Source: JBCBRD01 sp039819785 (GTDB taxonomy: Bacteria > Pseudomonadota > Alphaproteobacteria > Rhizobiales > Hyphomicrobiaceae). From it: 64,000 nucleotides of DNA. Positions 17,186 to 26,634 of this stretch are shown one piece after another (within the stretch, counting starts at the first letter, position 1; the number at the start of each line of letters is the position of its first letter). Below the pieces are notes generated by a model. It saw only the letters and a program-made list of their open reading frames with translations. It did no database searches and was not told the DNA's origin. Made by a program: the position numbers and the translations under genes. Location of the stretch: the NCBI GenBank assembly GCA_039819785.1, contig JBCBRH010000004.1:1-64000 (forward strand), in the 5' to 3' direction.

Positions 17186-18766
17186 TTATACCTTTTGTGG
17201 ACTTTTGACCCACCATGGGTCGGGATCAATCGGGCGCCCTGATTTCCGAAACTCTACATATAGTACCGGCCCATTACCACTGGTGCCACTACCAGAAGGG
17301 CCATCGCCCATCGTGCCGACAGGCTCAGCTGCCAGAATAAACTGGCCAGGTTCCACATCGATGTGGGACAGACCCGCCAAGAGGATATGATATCCACCGC
17401 CAGCGTTGATGATCAAGAGCTTGCCATAACTTCTGAACTCACCGGCATACACAACCCATCCATCACACGGAGACGTGATCTGCGCCGCGGCGCGGGTCTG
17501 AAACACGATACCCTTTGATTTGCCACCATATTCGGTTTTGCCTCCATAGGACATGACCCGTTTGCCACGGGCTGGAAAAGGCAATTGACGCTTCGCCCGG
17601 TGAAAAGGCACCGCAGGCTCGATTCTGTCGGCCGAAGCACCGGCAAATGCGGATGACGGAGGCGCCAGAATCGCGACCTGCGTTCCGCTGGAGCTGGCTT
17701 TAGGCGGCGTGACATCCAAAAGTTCAGAGTCCGATGCCGGAGGAATACGAGGCCGGTCCGGTGCAGGCGGCACTTCGGCAACCGAAGGTTGCTCGGGCCT
17801 CAGGACCTGCTCGCGCATCTCTTTTTCGACTTTCGCATTATATGCGGCAAGCTGCGTGTTCTCTGTTACGGCCTTGTCGAGCTTCGTGATCATGTCCGAC
17901 AAGTTGTTGACGTTACGCGTGATTTCAGCGGTCGCGCGTTGGACGATCTTCAGTTCAGCCTGACGCTGCGTGATGGTCTGCTTTTTCTCTGACAACAACC
18001 CTGAAAGCCGAACTCTGGAATCGTTGAGCTTTGCGGTTTCAACCCTGAGTGCATCCCCCTGGGCTTGGATTGCCGTCATCACGCGAACGAGTTCGTTGAG
18101 CCGTGATGAGAGACTGAGCGCCTTGTCCCGAAGTCCCGGAAAGGCGCGCGCCAGCAACATCGCACTGCGAACCATCGCCAACGCATCATCCCGGTGTGTC
18201 ATCATAACAGGCGGCGGGTTACGGCCCATCCGCTGCAAAGAGCCCAAAAGCGTCGCAATCTGTGTGTGCTGCTGCGCCAGCGACCCGCGCAACAAGGTTT
18301 CCTGCTCCTGCAAGCCACCGAGTTTCGACTCGATGTCGCTCATTTGCGCTTCGCTGTCTTGGATGCGTTCAGCAGTATCCAGCAGTTGTTGGTTCAGCTT
18401 CAGCCGCTCTTCACGAAGTGCCGCCATACCCGTGTCGAGCTTTTCGGCTTTCGACTTAAACCCCTCAAGCCTGTTTTTCTCGTTGCGCAGCTGTTCGCGG
18501 TATTTTTGCGGGTTGTCCTGCGCAAAACCGACCTGTGACATGGTGAAAACCGCACCGGTAAGCACGACAACGCTCACCGACACCATGAGAATTAAGGCCG
18601 ATGCAAACCTTGGCCCGTCGTTCGCGCCGGTTTTGACGTCAAGCCGCGCTCCGCTGGCTGAAGTTGATCTGTTTGTGATCAAAGCAGTCGTCTCGCCTTG
18701 TCGTGCAGCACGCTTTGCATGCACCGCTGCGTCGTGATGTTTTTTCAACTGTAAGCCCCCGAACAA
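17186..18766 (-). CDS. envC: Murein hydrolase activator, EnvC/NlpD-like with degenerate LytM domain
   Basis: A 526-residue envelope protein with a single membrane-spanning segment (about 56-77), long coiled-coil helices (about 85-330) and a C-terminal M23/LytM domain (about 395-525, GKRVMSYGGKTEYGGKSKG to LYVEFRKSGRPIDP). The zinc ligands of active M23 peptidases are not preserved: the first His-x3-Asp is replaced in YGGKSKGIVF and the HxH is replaced by LYVEF. It should therefore act as an activator of N-acetylmuramoyl-L-alanine amidases during cell separation, as established for EnvC, rather than as an enzyme. It is translated just ahead of ctpA. Symbol by family; orthology to E. coli envC is not strict. 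Confidence 0.85.
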   Translation of the reverse strand: MFGGLQLKKHHDAAVHAKRAARQGETTALITNRSTSASGARLDVKTGANDGPRFASALILMVSVSVVVLTGAVFTMSQVGFAQDNPQKYREQLRNEKNRLEGFKSKAEKLDTGMAALREERLKLNQQLLDTAERIQDSEAQMSDIESKLGGLQEQETLLRGSLAQQHTQIATLLGSLQRMGRNPPPVMMTHRDDALAMVRSAMLLARAFPGLRDKALSLSSRLNELVRVMTAIQAQGDALRVETAKLNDSRVRLSGLLSEKKQTITQRQAELKIVQRATAEITRNVNNLSDMITKLDKAVTENTQLAAYNAKVEKEMREQVLRPEQPSVAEVPPAPDRPRIPPASDSELLDVTPPKASSSGTQVAILAPPSSAFAGASADRIEPAVPFHRAKRQLPFPARGKRVMSYGGKTEYGGKSKGIVFQTRAAAQITSPCDGWVVYAGEFRSYGKLLIINAGGGYHILLAGLSHIDVEPGQFILAAEPVGTMGDGPSGSGTSGNGPVLYVEFRKSGRPIDPDPWWVKSPQKV

Positions 18767-19231
18767 TCGAAATAAATTACGGCGATTCTACCGTTGGATT
18801 CTGTTTAAGAGGAACCCGGTTGGGCTAAGGCACAATTGCGGCCTGTATGTTTTACCAACGGCGAGCAAAAGGCCGCGCCCTACAAGCATGAAGAAGCAGG
18901 CCCGATAACCTCAGCCTTAATCCGATGAGCCAACGCGACCCCTCACGCGCGTGCATCGAGGGTGAGACAATATGATAATCTGCCAACGAAAACCTTAAAC
19001 GCCAAGGCTTACCAAGGTCTTCCCAACTTTGTCAGTCAAAGCCCGGAATTTGCCTGCCATTGACACGTCTGGCAACCTAAGACCTTCTCCGGTTCAACCT
19101 CGACCTAATCGGGCTGAACCGCTCTGGTGCTTGAGAAGCAATATTTTTTTACACATCAGCGCACATGACGAGGTGCGGCCGACGCCCAAGCCGCCGACAT
19201 AAAAGCACGCAGACAAGGCAAAAATAACCGA
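18767..19231. other. Gene-free gap between divergent envC and the HIG1 gene
   Basis: No protein or RNA gene is recognised in these 465 bp. It must contain the promoters for the minus-strand envC-ctpA unit and for the plus-strand HIG1 gene. An ATTTTTTTAC tract near 19143 is the only strongly AT-rich part. In many Rhizobiales proA, nadD, rsfS and rlmH lie upstream of envC; they are absent here. Confidence 0.5.
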
Positions 19232-19423
19232 ATGCACTACGTTCTATTTCACCTCACCACCGTCGCATCCTTGGCGGTTCTCGTCGTGCTTGTCTACGGC
19301 CTCTGGACAATGCTGAAGGGCCGCAACGCGAACCTATCGCAAAAACTGATGCGGTGGCGCATTGGCCTGCAGTTCGTTGCGATTGTCGTTGTAATGGGGT
19401 TTGCCCTTCTAACGCGTGGATAA
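19232..19423 (+). CDS. HIG1 domain (twin transmembrane) protein
   Basis: A 63-residue protein with two predicted membrane helices (about 8-28 and 42-60) and the HIG1 signature between them, NANLSQKLMRWRIGLQ, including the conserved Q-x2-MR-x-R-x3-Q pattern. Mitochondrial HIG1 proteins (Rcf1 type) help cytochrome oxidase and supercomplex assembly, and alphaproteobacterial members are likely inner-membrane counterparts. It is followed after about 110 bp by the cobalamin adenosyltransferase gene, a linkage common in Rhizobiales. Confidence 0.85.
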   Translation: MHYVLFHLTTVASLAVLVVLVYGLWTMLKGRNANLSQKLMRWRIGLQFVAIVVVMGFALLTRG

Positions 19424-19534
19424 CATGCGCCGCGGCGCTTCCGAACAGTGAGTTGCCGGGATAGGCGTTCCACAACACCGCACCGGGCACTGACGACGAG
19501 GCGCTTGGGCGAACGAGAGGCGAGGGAATTAGGT

Positions 19535-20116
19535 ATGGTCAAGCTCAACAAGATCTACACCAAGACGGGCGACAAAGGCACAACCGGACTTGGGACCGGC
19601 GAACGCGTCGCAAAGGATGCCAACCGTATCGCGGCCTATGGAACAGTCGACGAGACAAATTCCATACTCGGCATTGTCAGGCTGCACCTCACCTCTCGCG
19701 ATGCAAACGTCGACCAGATGCTCCACCGTGTGCAAAACGATCTGTTTGATCTTGGGGCTGACCTATGTGTGCCTGACCGCGGCGAAACGCTGGACTACGA
19801 ACCCCTCCGTGTTGTTGAAGAGCAGGTCGTGCGGCTTGAAGGCGAAATTGACCAACTCAACAGCGAGCTTGATTCCTTGAAGTCATTCATCCTTCCAGGC
19901 GGCAACCCTGCGGCAGCTTATCTGCATCTTGCCCGAACTGTGTGCAGGCGGGCCGAACGCATGATGGTCACGCTGGCCGCTGAAGACGGCGAAATGGTCA
20001 GTAAGCCTGCATTGACCTACATCAATCGCCTCTCGGACTTCCTGTTCGTGGTCGGCCGCTACGTGAACGAAAAGGGCAAAAAAGACATCCTGTGGGTGCC
20101 AGGCGCCAATCGATGA
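19535..20116 (+). CDS. pduO: Cob(I)alamin adenosyltransferase, PduO type
   Basis: Transfers the adenosyl group of ATP to cob(I)alamin to make coenzyme B12. The 193-residue product starts MVKLNKIYTKTGDKGTTGL, the ATP-binding N-terminal motif (Thr-Lys-x-Gly-Asp-x-Gly), and contains AAYGTVDETNS and CRRAERMMVTLA, the diagnostic PduO-family helices. ATG 19535 is chosen because the ATP motif follows at once and a GAGGGAATTAGG leader precedes it; an in-frame start at 19448 would add 29 non-family residues. No other cobalamin genes are adjacent. The orthologue group is also called cobO-type or ATR in annotations. Confidence 0.92.
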   Translation: MVKLNKIYTKTGDKGTTGLGTGERVAKDANRIAAYGTVDETNSILGIVRLHLTSRDANVDQMLHRVQNDLFDLGADLCVPDRGETLDYEPLRVVEEQVVRLEGEIDQLNSELDSLKSFILPGGNPAAAYLHLARTVCRRAERMMVTLAAEDGEMVSKPALTYINRLSDFLFVVGRYVNEKGKKDILWVPGANR

Positions 20117-20326
20117 CGTGACTGCCCATGGGGGCAAACGTCAATGACGCCACGCTTTGGCTCTGTTTGAGACATCTACCTCCTCGTGGGGGACGTTCCA
20201 GCGCAACTGGCTCAACCTAAAGCAACTCTAGGACTTGAAATTGCCCGACAACAGCGCTCCGCCAGGTGTGGTCATCAGATCACGTGAGATCTGACCATAT
20301 CTGCCGGTCCAACCGAGGTCTTTCGC

Positions 20327-21040
20327 GTGTTCATACCCCTGAGCGACAAAAATCCCCTACAGTCGATCCCATTCCAGTTCGTCACCATTGCACTCATCGC
20401 GGCAAACGTCCTGGTGTTTGCATTTTCCGCGATCGCTCAGGAACCTGCCTTGGTGGCCGGTTTCGCCGTCGTGCCAAATGAGCTTTTCCTGGTCGACATC
20501 TTCGGTGGAACCGCGCCTGGCACCAGCCAGACCTACCCCATTCCGGAGGGTACAACGCTGGTGTCGTACATGTTCTTCCATGCCGACGTCTTCCATCTGG
20601 CGGGCAACATGATTTTCCTGTGGGTGTTCGGAGACAACGTCGAAGACGCCATGGGTCATTTCAAGTTTCTGGTCTTCTACATTGCCTGCGGAATAGCAGC
20701 CGCCGTCCTCCATGCCGTGATGTTGCCGACGTCATCTCTTCCACTGATTGGGGCAAGCGGCGCGGTGGCAGGCGTGATCGCAGCTTACCTGATGCTGCAT
20801 CCGCGCGTCAGGGTGTGGGTTCTCGCGTTCAAAGTCATCCCGCTAGAAATCTCCGCGGCCTTGGCGCTGGGCATATGGGTGGCAACCCAGGTGGTGATGG
20901 TCATGATCCCGCAGGTCGGCCCGGTCGCATGGTGGGCCCACATTGGCGGCTTGATCGCTGGAGCTATTCTGATCGTGGTCATGAAGAACCCCAATATACC
21001 GCTGTTTGATCGCGGCTTAACGCTCCCAAACCGCTCCTGA
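20327..21040 (+). CDS. Rhomboid family intramembrane serine protease
   Basis: A 237-residue inner-membrane protein with about six transmembrane helices and the rhomboid catalytic dyad: Ser144 in GASGAVAG and His205 in WWAHIGG. HADVFHLAGNMIFLWVFGD (85-103) carries the conserved His and Asn of helix 2, which form the oxyanion hole. The start is a GTG at 20327. The loop between helices 1 and 2 is long, as in the family. Substrate unknown. It lies alone between the adenosyltransferase and etfB. Confidence 0.9.
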   Translation: MFIPLSDKNPLQSIPFQFVTIALIAANVLVFAFSAIAQEPALVAGFAVVPNELFLVDIFGGTAPGTSQTYPIPEGTTLVSYMFFHADVFHLAGNMIFLWVFGDNVEDAMGHFKFLVFYIACGIAAAVLHAVMLPTSSLPLIGASGAVAGVIAAYLMLHPRVRVWVLAFKVIPLEISAALALGIWVATQVVMVMIPQVGPVAWWAHIGGLIAGAILIVVMKNPNIPLFDRGLTLPNRS

Positions 21041-21278
21041 TGCTTGGGAAAACGGGGGCGGGACGCGATTTGGCGCCACCCAACCAATCGGCAATAGCCG
21101 CCCACCGCACCAATTGACTAGCTATTGCGGCAAGCCTAACCTTGTTTGCTGCAGCTGCGAAGGCGTGCCCGAGACAGTCTGGCAGCCCCGCCGCAACGCC
21201 AATTAACCGCCTGAGAACAAACGCTGGTGCTTTGGGCCATCGAACCCTGGCGCATCAGCAACGGAGAGACGTCAAGCA

Positions 21279-22028
21279 ATGAAAGTCCTGGTGCCCGTCA
21301 AACGGGTGGTCGATTACAACGTCAAGATACGCGTCAAAGACGATGGCTCGGGGATCGAGCTGGCAAACGTCAAAATGTCCATGAACCCGTTTGACGAGAT
21401 CGCCGTCGAAGAAGCCGTTCGCATGAAAGAACGCGGCGACGTGACGGAAATCGTGGCCGTGTCCATCGGCCCGGCCAAATCCCAGGACACCTTGCGTTCA
21501 GCCATGGCCATTGGAGCCGACCGCGCCATTCACGTGGCAACCGACGACCTCGTTGAACCCCTTGCGGTGGCAAAGATCCTCAAAGGTGTCGCCGAAGCTG
21601 AAAGCCCCGACCTGATCGTGATGGGCAAGCAGGCCATCGACGATGACAGCAACCAGACAGGTCAGATGCTGGCAGCCCTCCTTGGCTGGCCACAGGGCAC
21701 ATTCGCATCAAAGGTTGTGCTCGCTGACGGCGACGCCACGGTTACGCGAGAGGTTGACGGCGGCCTGGAAACGATCCGCCTGAAAATGCCGGCAATCGTG
21801 ACGACGGATTTGCGCTTGAACGAGCCGCGATACCCCAAATTGCCAAACATTATGAAGGCAAAGAAAAAGCCGCTCGATGCCAAGACACCGGCAGACTACG
21901 GCGTCGACACAACGCCGCGCCTGACGCTGGTCACCACGGCGGAACCCCCAACGCGCGACGCGGGCATCATGGTTGGGAGTGTCACCGAACTGGTGGAGAA
22001 ACTGAAATCCGAAGCGGAGGTCCTCTAA
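21279..22028 (+). CDS. etfB: Electron transfer flavoprotein beta subunit
   Basis: Beta subunit of the FAD/AMP-containing ETF that passes electrons from acyl-CoA and other dehydrogenases to ETF-ubiquinone oxidoreductase. The 249-residue product starts MKVLVPVKRVVDYNVKIRVK. It keeps the recognition-loop block DLRLNEPRYPKLPNIMKAKKK (177-197) with the lysine cluster that is methylated in mitochondrial ETF-beta by ETFBKMT. A methyltransferase of that family is encoded at 44053-44706. The stop overlaps the etfA start (TAATG), so the two are translationally coupled. Confidence 0.97.
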   Translation: MKVLVPVKRVVDYNVKIRVKDDGSGIELANVKMSMNPFDEIAVEEAVRMKERGDVTEIVAVSIGPAKSQDTLRSAMAIGADRAIHVATDDLVEPLAVAKILKGVAEAESPDLIVMGKQAIDDDSNQTGQMLAALLGWPQGTFASKVVLADGDATVTREVDGGLETIRLKMPAIVTTDLRLNEPRYPKLPNIMKAKKKPLDAKTPADYGVDTTPRLTLVTTAEPPTRDAGIMVGSVTELVEKLKSEAEVL

Positions 22029-22972
22029 TGACCGTTCTACTGCTCGCCGAACACGACAACGTCGCGCTAAACGCAGCGACTGCCAAAGCCATGACAGCGG
22101 CCAAAGCTCTTGGCCAGGACGTGCACATCCTTGTGGCTGGTCAGGGCTGCGAGCCCGTCGCACAAGCCGCCGCCCGCGTCGAAGGCTGCGCCAAGGTTCT
22201 GCTCGCCGAGGCCGACCATCTGAAGCACAGGCTCGCCGAAGAATGGGCAGCGCTGATCGTACCACTGATGGCCGATTACGATGCCCTGGTCGCACCGGCC
22301 ACGGTCTCTGGAAAAAACATCCTCCCGCGCGTGGCAGCCCTCCTCGATGTGATGCAGCTTTCAGATGTCTCCAAGGTCATCGACCCGGACACCTTTGAGC
22401 GTCCGATCTATGCCGGCAACGCGATCCAGACCGTCAAGTCAGGTGACGCCAAAAAGGTCATGACAATTCGCACGTCGACGTTCAGCGCCGCTGGCGAAGC
22501 TGAACCTGCTCCAATCGAGACCATCGAAGCACCAGCAGCCCTGGGACTATCGACATTCGAAAGCGCGGAGCTGACGGAGTCCGACCGTCCGGAGCTTGCT
22601 TCCGCCCGCATTATTGTCTCTGGCGGACGCGGCATGCAGTCGGGTGAAAACTTCAAAGACCTGATCGAGCCACTAGCAGACCAGCTGGGTGCCGCTGTTG
22701 GTGCCAGCCGGGCGGCCGTCGATGCGGGTTTTGTTCCAAACGACATGCAGGTCGGCCAGACGGGCAAGGTGGTCGCGCCCGATCTGTATATTGCCATCGG
22801 GATTTCCGGCGCAATTCAGCATCTGGCGGGCATGAAGGACTCAAAAATCATCGTCGCCATCAACAAGGATGCGGAAGCCCCGATTTTCCAAGTCGCGGAC
22901 TACGGACTTGTGGGTGACCTCTTTACTGTTCTGCCAGAGCTTGGCGAAGAGCTGAAAAAGGTCCAGAACTAG
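22028..22972 (+). CDS. etfA: Electron transfer flavoprotein alpha subunit
   Basis: FAD-binding alpha subunit of ETF. The 314-residue product has an N-terminal domain starting MTVLLLAEHDN and the C-terminal FAD domain with IVSGGRGMQS, VGASRAAVDAGFVPNDMQVGQTGK and the signature DLYIAIGISGAIQHLAGM. It begins within the etfB stop codon. The next gene, a hydroxyacyl-CoA dehydrogenase, follows after 98 bp that include a short inverted repeat (CAAGTG...CACTTG near 22985). Confidence 0.97.
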   Translation: MTVLLLAEHDNVALNAATAKAMTAAKALGQDVHILVAGQGCEPVAQAAARVEGCAKVLLAEADHLKHRLAEEWAALIVPLMADYDALVAPATVSGKNILPRVAALLDVMQLSDVSKVIDPDTFERPIYAGNAIQTVKSGDAKKVMTIRTSTFSAAGEAEPAPIETIEAPAALGLSTFESAELTESDRPELASARIIVSGGRGMQSGENFKDLIEPLADQLGAAVGASRAAVDAGFVPNDMQVGQTGKVVAPDLYIAIGISGAIQHLAGMKDSKIIVAINKDAEAPIFQVADYGLVGDLFTVLPELGEELKKVQN

Positions 22973-23070
22973 ACAACACGTGCCAAGTGATAAGGCACTT
23001 GTCAGGATCGTCGGCGGTATTATGAGCCCGCGGTCTTGAGCAACAGGGTCGAGGAAGGACGCTGAACCGT

Positions 23071-24012
23071 ATGGACGCCGTCGCGGAAAAAGAAAAACAA
23101 ACATCGAGCGCGCCAAGCAAGGAACAGCCAGGCCGGGCAACAATCAAGCAGGTCGGCGTCATCGGGGCCGGTCAGATGGGCAACGGCATTGCCCATGTCG
23201 TGTCGCTGGCCGGTTATGATGTGCTCGTCAACGATCTGGAACGATCAGCCTTCGACAAGGCGATCGCCATCATCGACAAAAATATGGCCCGTCAGGTTTC
23301 GAAAGGCCTGATCACCGAAGATGACCATGCAGGCGCCCTCAAACGGATCGATTTCGCAGCAAGTTTTGATGCTTTGTCGAACGCCGATCTCGTCATCGAG
23401 GCCGCCACCGAGGAAGAGGCCACAAAGCGCAAGATTTTCGATCTTCTCTGCAAATCCGTGAAACCAGAAGCACTGCTCGCCTCGAACACATCATCGATTT
23501 CAATCACGCGCTTGGCCGCCATCACGGATCGGCCTGAGCGTTTCATTGGCATGCACTTCATGAACCCCGTGCCGTTGATGGAGCTCGTGGAACTCATTCG
23601 CGGCATCGCCACCGATGACGCCACCTACGAGGTGTCACGCGAATTCGTCGCCACGCTCGGCAAGACAACCGCCGTGTCAGAAGACTTTCCAGCCTTCATC
23701 GTCAACCGCATCCTCCTTCCGATGATCAACGAGGCGGTTTACACTCTGTATGAAGGTGTCGGCACGGTTGAATCCATCGATAAGGCTATGAAGCTCGGCG
23801 CGAACCACCCCATGGGTCCGCTCGAATTGGCTGACTTTATCGGGCTCGACACATGCTTGTCGGTCATGCAGGTCCTCTACGAAGGTCTGGCCGATACTAA
23901 ATATCGCCCGTGTCCGCTCCTGGTAAAATATGTCGAAGCCGGGTGGCTGGGACGCAAAACCCAACGCGGATTTTACGATTATCGCGGTGACGTGCCCGTC
24001 CCCACGCGATAA
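23071..24012 (+). CDS. hbd: 3-hydroxybutyryl-CoA dehydrogenase
   Basis: NAD(P)-dependent dehydrogenase interconverting acetoacetyl-CoA and 3-hydroxybutyryl-CoA. The 313-residue product has a charged N-terminal extension of about 25 residues, then the Rossmann motif GVIGAGQMGNGIAH. The catalytic His is in GMHFMNPVPLMELVE, followed by NRILLPMINEAV and NHPMGPLELADFIGLD. The length without the extension matches the family (about 290). Its position behind etfBA is the usual one in Rhizobiales and ties it to beta-oxidation or polyhydroxybutyrate metabolism with ETF as electron acceptor for the acyl-CoA dehydrogenase step. Confidence 0.95.
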   Translation: MDAVAEKEKQTSSAPSKEQPGRATIKQVGVIGAGQMGNGIAHVVSLAGYDVLVNDLERSAFDKAIAIIDKNMARQVSKGLITEDDHAGALKRIDFAASFDALSNADLVIEAATEEEATKRKIFDLLCKSVKPEALLASNTSSISITRLAAITDRPERFIGMHFMNPVPLMELVELIRGIATDDATYEVSREFVATLGKTTAVSEDFPAFIVNRILLPMINEAVYTLYEGVGTVESIDKAMKLGANHPMGPLELADFIGLDTCLSVMQVLYEGLADTKYRPCPLLVKYVEAGWLGRKTQRGFYDYRGDVPVPTR

Positions 24013-24024
24013 CGCGTGGAGCAT

Positions 24025-24813
24025 ATGGAACCCGCCGAAACGTCCGACGTCAGCAATCCTGAACCACGAAAAACCGCCATTGTCACCGGTGCCGGCAGCG
24101 GTATCGGCAGGGCGGCGGCGCATGCCCTGCAAGCAGCAGGCTACAACGTCGTGATCACCGGTCGCCGCAGTGACAAGCTGGAAAAAACGGCGGCAGGCGC
24201 ATCGGCAGACGGCGGGCGCATTCTGGCTGTCGCGGCAGATGTCACCGACCCCCTCGCTGTCAAAAAAGTCTTCAAGACCGCACTGTCTGAATTTGGCCGG
24301 GTCGATGTCGTTTTCAACAACGCAGGCATTGGTGCACGCCCCGTCTCCATCGATGAACTCGAGATCGACGAATGGCGCGCGGTCGTCGACACCAATCTTT
24401 CGGGCATGTTCTATTGCTGTCGCGAAGCCGTTGCGGTCATGAAAAAGCAGGTCCCGAAGGGCGGCCGCATCATCAACAACGGCTCCATCTCAGCTCACAC
24501 GCCAAGGCCGTTTTCAGCACCCTACACGGCGACAAAACACGCGGTCACCGGATTGACGAAGTCGATCGCGCTGGACGGCCGCGCTGACAACATTGCGTGT
24601 TCTCAAATCGACATCGGAAACGCGGCGACCGAGATGACGGCTGCCATGGCCGCAGGCATCCTCCAGCCCGATGGCACAACGCGTGTCGAAGCCCGCATGG
24701 ATGTCGAACAGGTTGCGGGCGCCGTGGTCTACATCGCCAACCTGCCCTTGGACACCAACGTGCTGTTCATGACCATCAAGGCAACAACGATGCCGTTCGA
24801 GGGCCGCGGCTGA
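24025..24813 (+). CDS. Short-chain dehydrogenase/reductase (SDR)
   Basis: Classical SDR oxidoreductase of 262 residues with the cofactor motif TGAGSGIG, NNAG in VVFNNAGIGA and the catalytic YTATK, preceded by the Ser in INNGSISAH. ATG 24025 has GTGGAG a few bases upstream; an in-frame GTG at 24016 would add three residues. It starts within 15 bp of the hbd stop, so it is probably co-transcribed with etfBA-hbd. Substrate cannot be told from the sequence. Confidence 0.88.
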   Translation: MEPAETSDVSNPEPRKTAIVTGAGSGIGRAAAHALQAAGYNVVITGRRSDKLEKTAAGASADGGRILAVAADVTDPLAVKKVFKTALSEFGRVDVVFNNAGIGARPVSIDELEIDEWRAVVDTNLSGMFYCCREAVAVMKKQVPKGGRIINNGSISAHTPRPFSAPYTATKHAVTGLTKSIALDGRADNIACSQIDIGNAATEMTAAMAAGILQPDGTTRVEARMDVEQVAGAVVYIANLPLDTNVLFMTIKATTMPFEGRG

Positions 24814-25027
24814 GCTCCGCCAACGCTCGAAGATCCAAAATCAGAAAATGCAGTCTAACCGGTCAAACGGTGTTCCCCTTGGAACTGTCAGCCCGCAGCC
24901 GCTGGTTCAGTGTGCGCGCATGGCCGGTCAACGACCCCGGCCAACGGTAGCTGAATTCACGCATCACAGAATAAGGCGCCGGGTCCGACGGTTGTGCGCT
25001 CCCCCGTTTTGCCCAGCGTCCTTATGG

Positions 25028-25055
25028 GACCCGTTCGCCTCCAGGCGAGCGGGTC
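25028..25055. terminator. Strong hairpin between convergent SDR and tonB genes
   Basis: GACCCGTTCGCCT and AGGCGAGCGGGTC face each other with a two-base loop and only one non-Watson-Crick position. It is flanked by TTATG on both sides and lacks a clear T run. Its place between convergent genes suggests a bidirectional transcription stop. The rest of the 24814-25119 gap shows nothing recognisable. Confidence 0.5.
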
Positions 25056-25119
25056 TTATGCGTGGCTGGGTCACAAACCTATAGCGTGGATCATCATCCA
25101 AACATCAGCGCAAAACGCG

Positions 25120-26097
25120 TCACCGAACGGAGAAGTTGAACGGGATCTCGACGACGATGGGTGAAGCAGCCGCCTCTTCCGGCATGGCGGGAAACGGTGT
25201 CGCCTTATCAATCCATTTCAGTGCGGCCCGATCCACAAAGCGATCCCCTGAACTCGATGTCACACGCCGCTCTGCAACACTGCCATCGCTGTTGAGCGTG
25301 ACGGCCACCATCACTTTGCCAGTCCGCTTACGCCCGTTCTTCTTGGACCGCGGATAAACCCGAAAGCCTTGGATGTAGCGATACATGTCGCCCATGTATT
25401 GCTGAATGGCCTTCGCCTGTGCCTCGCCACCTTCCTTCTTGGCCCCAGCGGCCACCTGCTCCTGCACGGCTATGCGTGCCATCTGCGCAGCTGTCGCCAC
25501 CTGTTCAAGCTGAGGCGTTTCAGTCTGCTCGAGCGGCGGTGGCTCCTCTAAGGGCGTCACGTCCGGCGGTGGCGGCGGCTCTGAAATGGGTGGTGGTGGT
25601 TCGGCCGTCTCCAATGGCGGTGGCTCTGTCGTCAGAGGCGGCGGCGGTGCAGCTGTGACCAACGGCGGTGGAACAGAAGTCGGGACCGGCTCAGCCCGTG
25701 CCACGATCAGGTCCTGCAACTCAGGCTCCGGCTCGCGCGCAACCTCCAGATCTGGCGGTGGCGGTTGGACAGGCGGTGGTTCGGACACTTCGACCGTTTC
25801 GACGACATCCGGTGGTGGCGGTTCAATTGGCGGCGGCTTTACAGCCTCGATCGCCTGTAGTTCGGGTCGCGCGGCAATCGCCGCAGCCGGTGTCGTATCA
25901 ATCGCAGCAACGGTCATCTCATCGGTGCCAACGCTCGCGACCCCCTCAATGGGCAGACCCATTTCGATACGAATGGCATCTTCACCGGTGCCCAGATCCA
26001 GCGCCGATTTACGTGCAACATCGGGCGCAAGCAGAAATGGCGCGGCCAAAGCGGCATGCGCTGCAATCGAGATCACCCATGTCGAAAACCGCAGCAT
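25120..26097 (-). CDS. tonB: Energy transducer TonB
   Basis: Inner-membrane-anchored transducer that links the ExbB/ExbD proton motor to outer-membrane receptors. The 325-residue product has an N-terminal signal anchor with STWVISIAAHAAL, where His14 corresponds to the conserved TonB membrane histidine. A Pro-rich periplasmic span follows (about 85-195, many PPPP-E and EPPP units). The C-terminal TonB domain runs from VYPRSKKNGRKRTGKVMVAV to PFNFSVR. It lies 6 bp after exbD in the same transcript. Confidence 0.92.
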   Translation of the reverse strand: MLRFSTWVISIAAHAALAAPFLLAPDVARKSALDLGTGEDAIRIEMGLPIEGVASVGTDEMTVAAIDTTPAAAIAARPELQAIEAVKPPPIEPPPPDVVETVEVSEPPPVQPPPPDLEVAREPEPELQDLIVARAEPVPTSVPPPLVTAAPPPPLTTEPPPLETAEPPPPISEPPPPPDVTPLEEPPPLEQTETPQLEQVATAAQMARIAVQEQVAAGAKKEGGEAQAKAIQQYMGDMYRYIQGFRVYPRSKKNGRKRTGKVMVAVTLNSDGSVAERRVTSSSGDRFVDRAALKWIDKATPFPAMPEEAAASPIVVEIPFNFSVR

Positions 26098-26103
26098 GCG
26101 CCC

Positions 26104-26634
26104 TCAACGTCCCGAGTTGGGTTGAACGGATGGAGCAGCAGCATCAGCACCTGCAGAGCCGGGCGTTGGAAGCTCCAGAACCCGTGCGCCTTCGCTGGCC
26201 TTGGGTTGCGACAACAGTGATATCCGCCCATAGCCACTTTCACCCACCCGCCCGAGTAGAGCCATCACATCGCCGTAGGCGCGGGTCTTGTCAGCGCGGA
26301 CGTAGACGACGGTATCGCCCTCTTCAGTCCGCATCCGTTGCAGCGTTGGGATGAGCGCATCGCGCGCAATCCTGTCTTCGCGAATATAAAGTTCACCATC
26401 CTGAGCCAACGTAACGATCACCGGCTTGCGAGGCTGGGCAAGCTTTGCAGCCGATGTGTTCGGCAGGTCCACAGGAACACCCGCCACCATCAGAGGGGCT
26501 GCCACCATGAAGATGATCAAGAGCACCAGCATCACGTCGACAAACGGCGTGATGTTGATTTCCGCGACCGGACGGTAGGCGACGTCATCATCGTCGTCAC
26601 CGCCAAGTCTGGATGAGTTGATCGACGCACCCAT
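26104..26634 (-). CDS. exbD: ExbD-type biopolymer transport protein
   Basis: Subunit of the proton-driven ExbBD motor. The 176-residue product has a short acidic cytoplasmic N-terminus (GGDDDDD) and a single membrane helix with INITPFVDVMLVLLIIF, whose Asp33 is the essential proton-carrying residue. A periplasmic domain follows. It is rather long at the C-terminus, with about 35 residues rich in Ala, Ser and Gly. Its start codon overlaps the exbB stop (TAATG). Confidence 0.93.
   Translation of the reverse strand: MGASINSSRLGGDDDDDVAYRPVAEINITPFVDVMLVLLIIFMVAAPLMVAGVPVDLPNTSAAKLAQPRKPVIVTLAQDGELYIREDRIARDALIPTLQRMRTEEGDTVVYVRADKTRAYGDVMALLGRVGESGYGRISLLSQPKASEGARVLELPTPGSAGADAAAPSVQPNSGR

Noticed and set aside
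17970..18737. 255-codon frame antisense to the EnvC-like gene
   Set aside because: Shadow of the coiled-coil coding region, rich in Ser and Leu without any domain.
25586..26125. Gly-rich frame antisense to the Pro-rich part of tonB
   Set aside because: Poly-Gly results from reverse reading of Pro codons; no independent signals.
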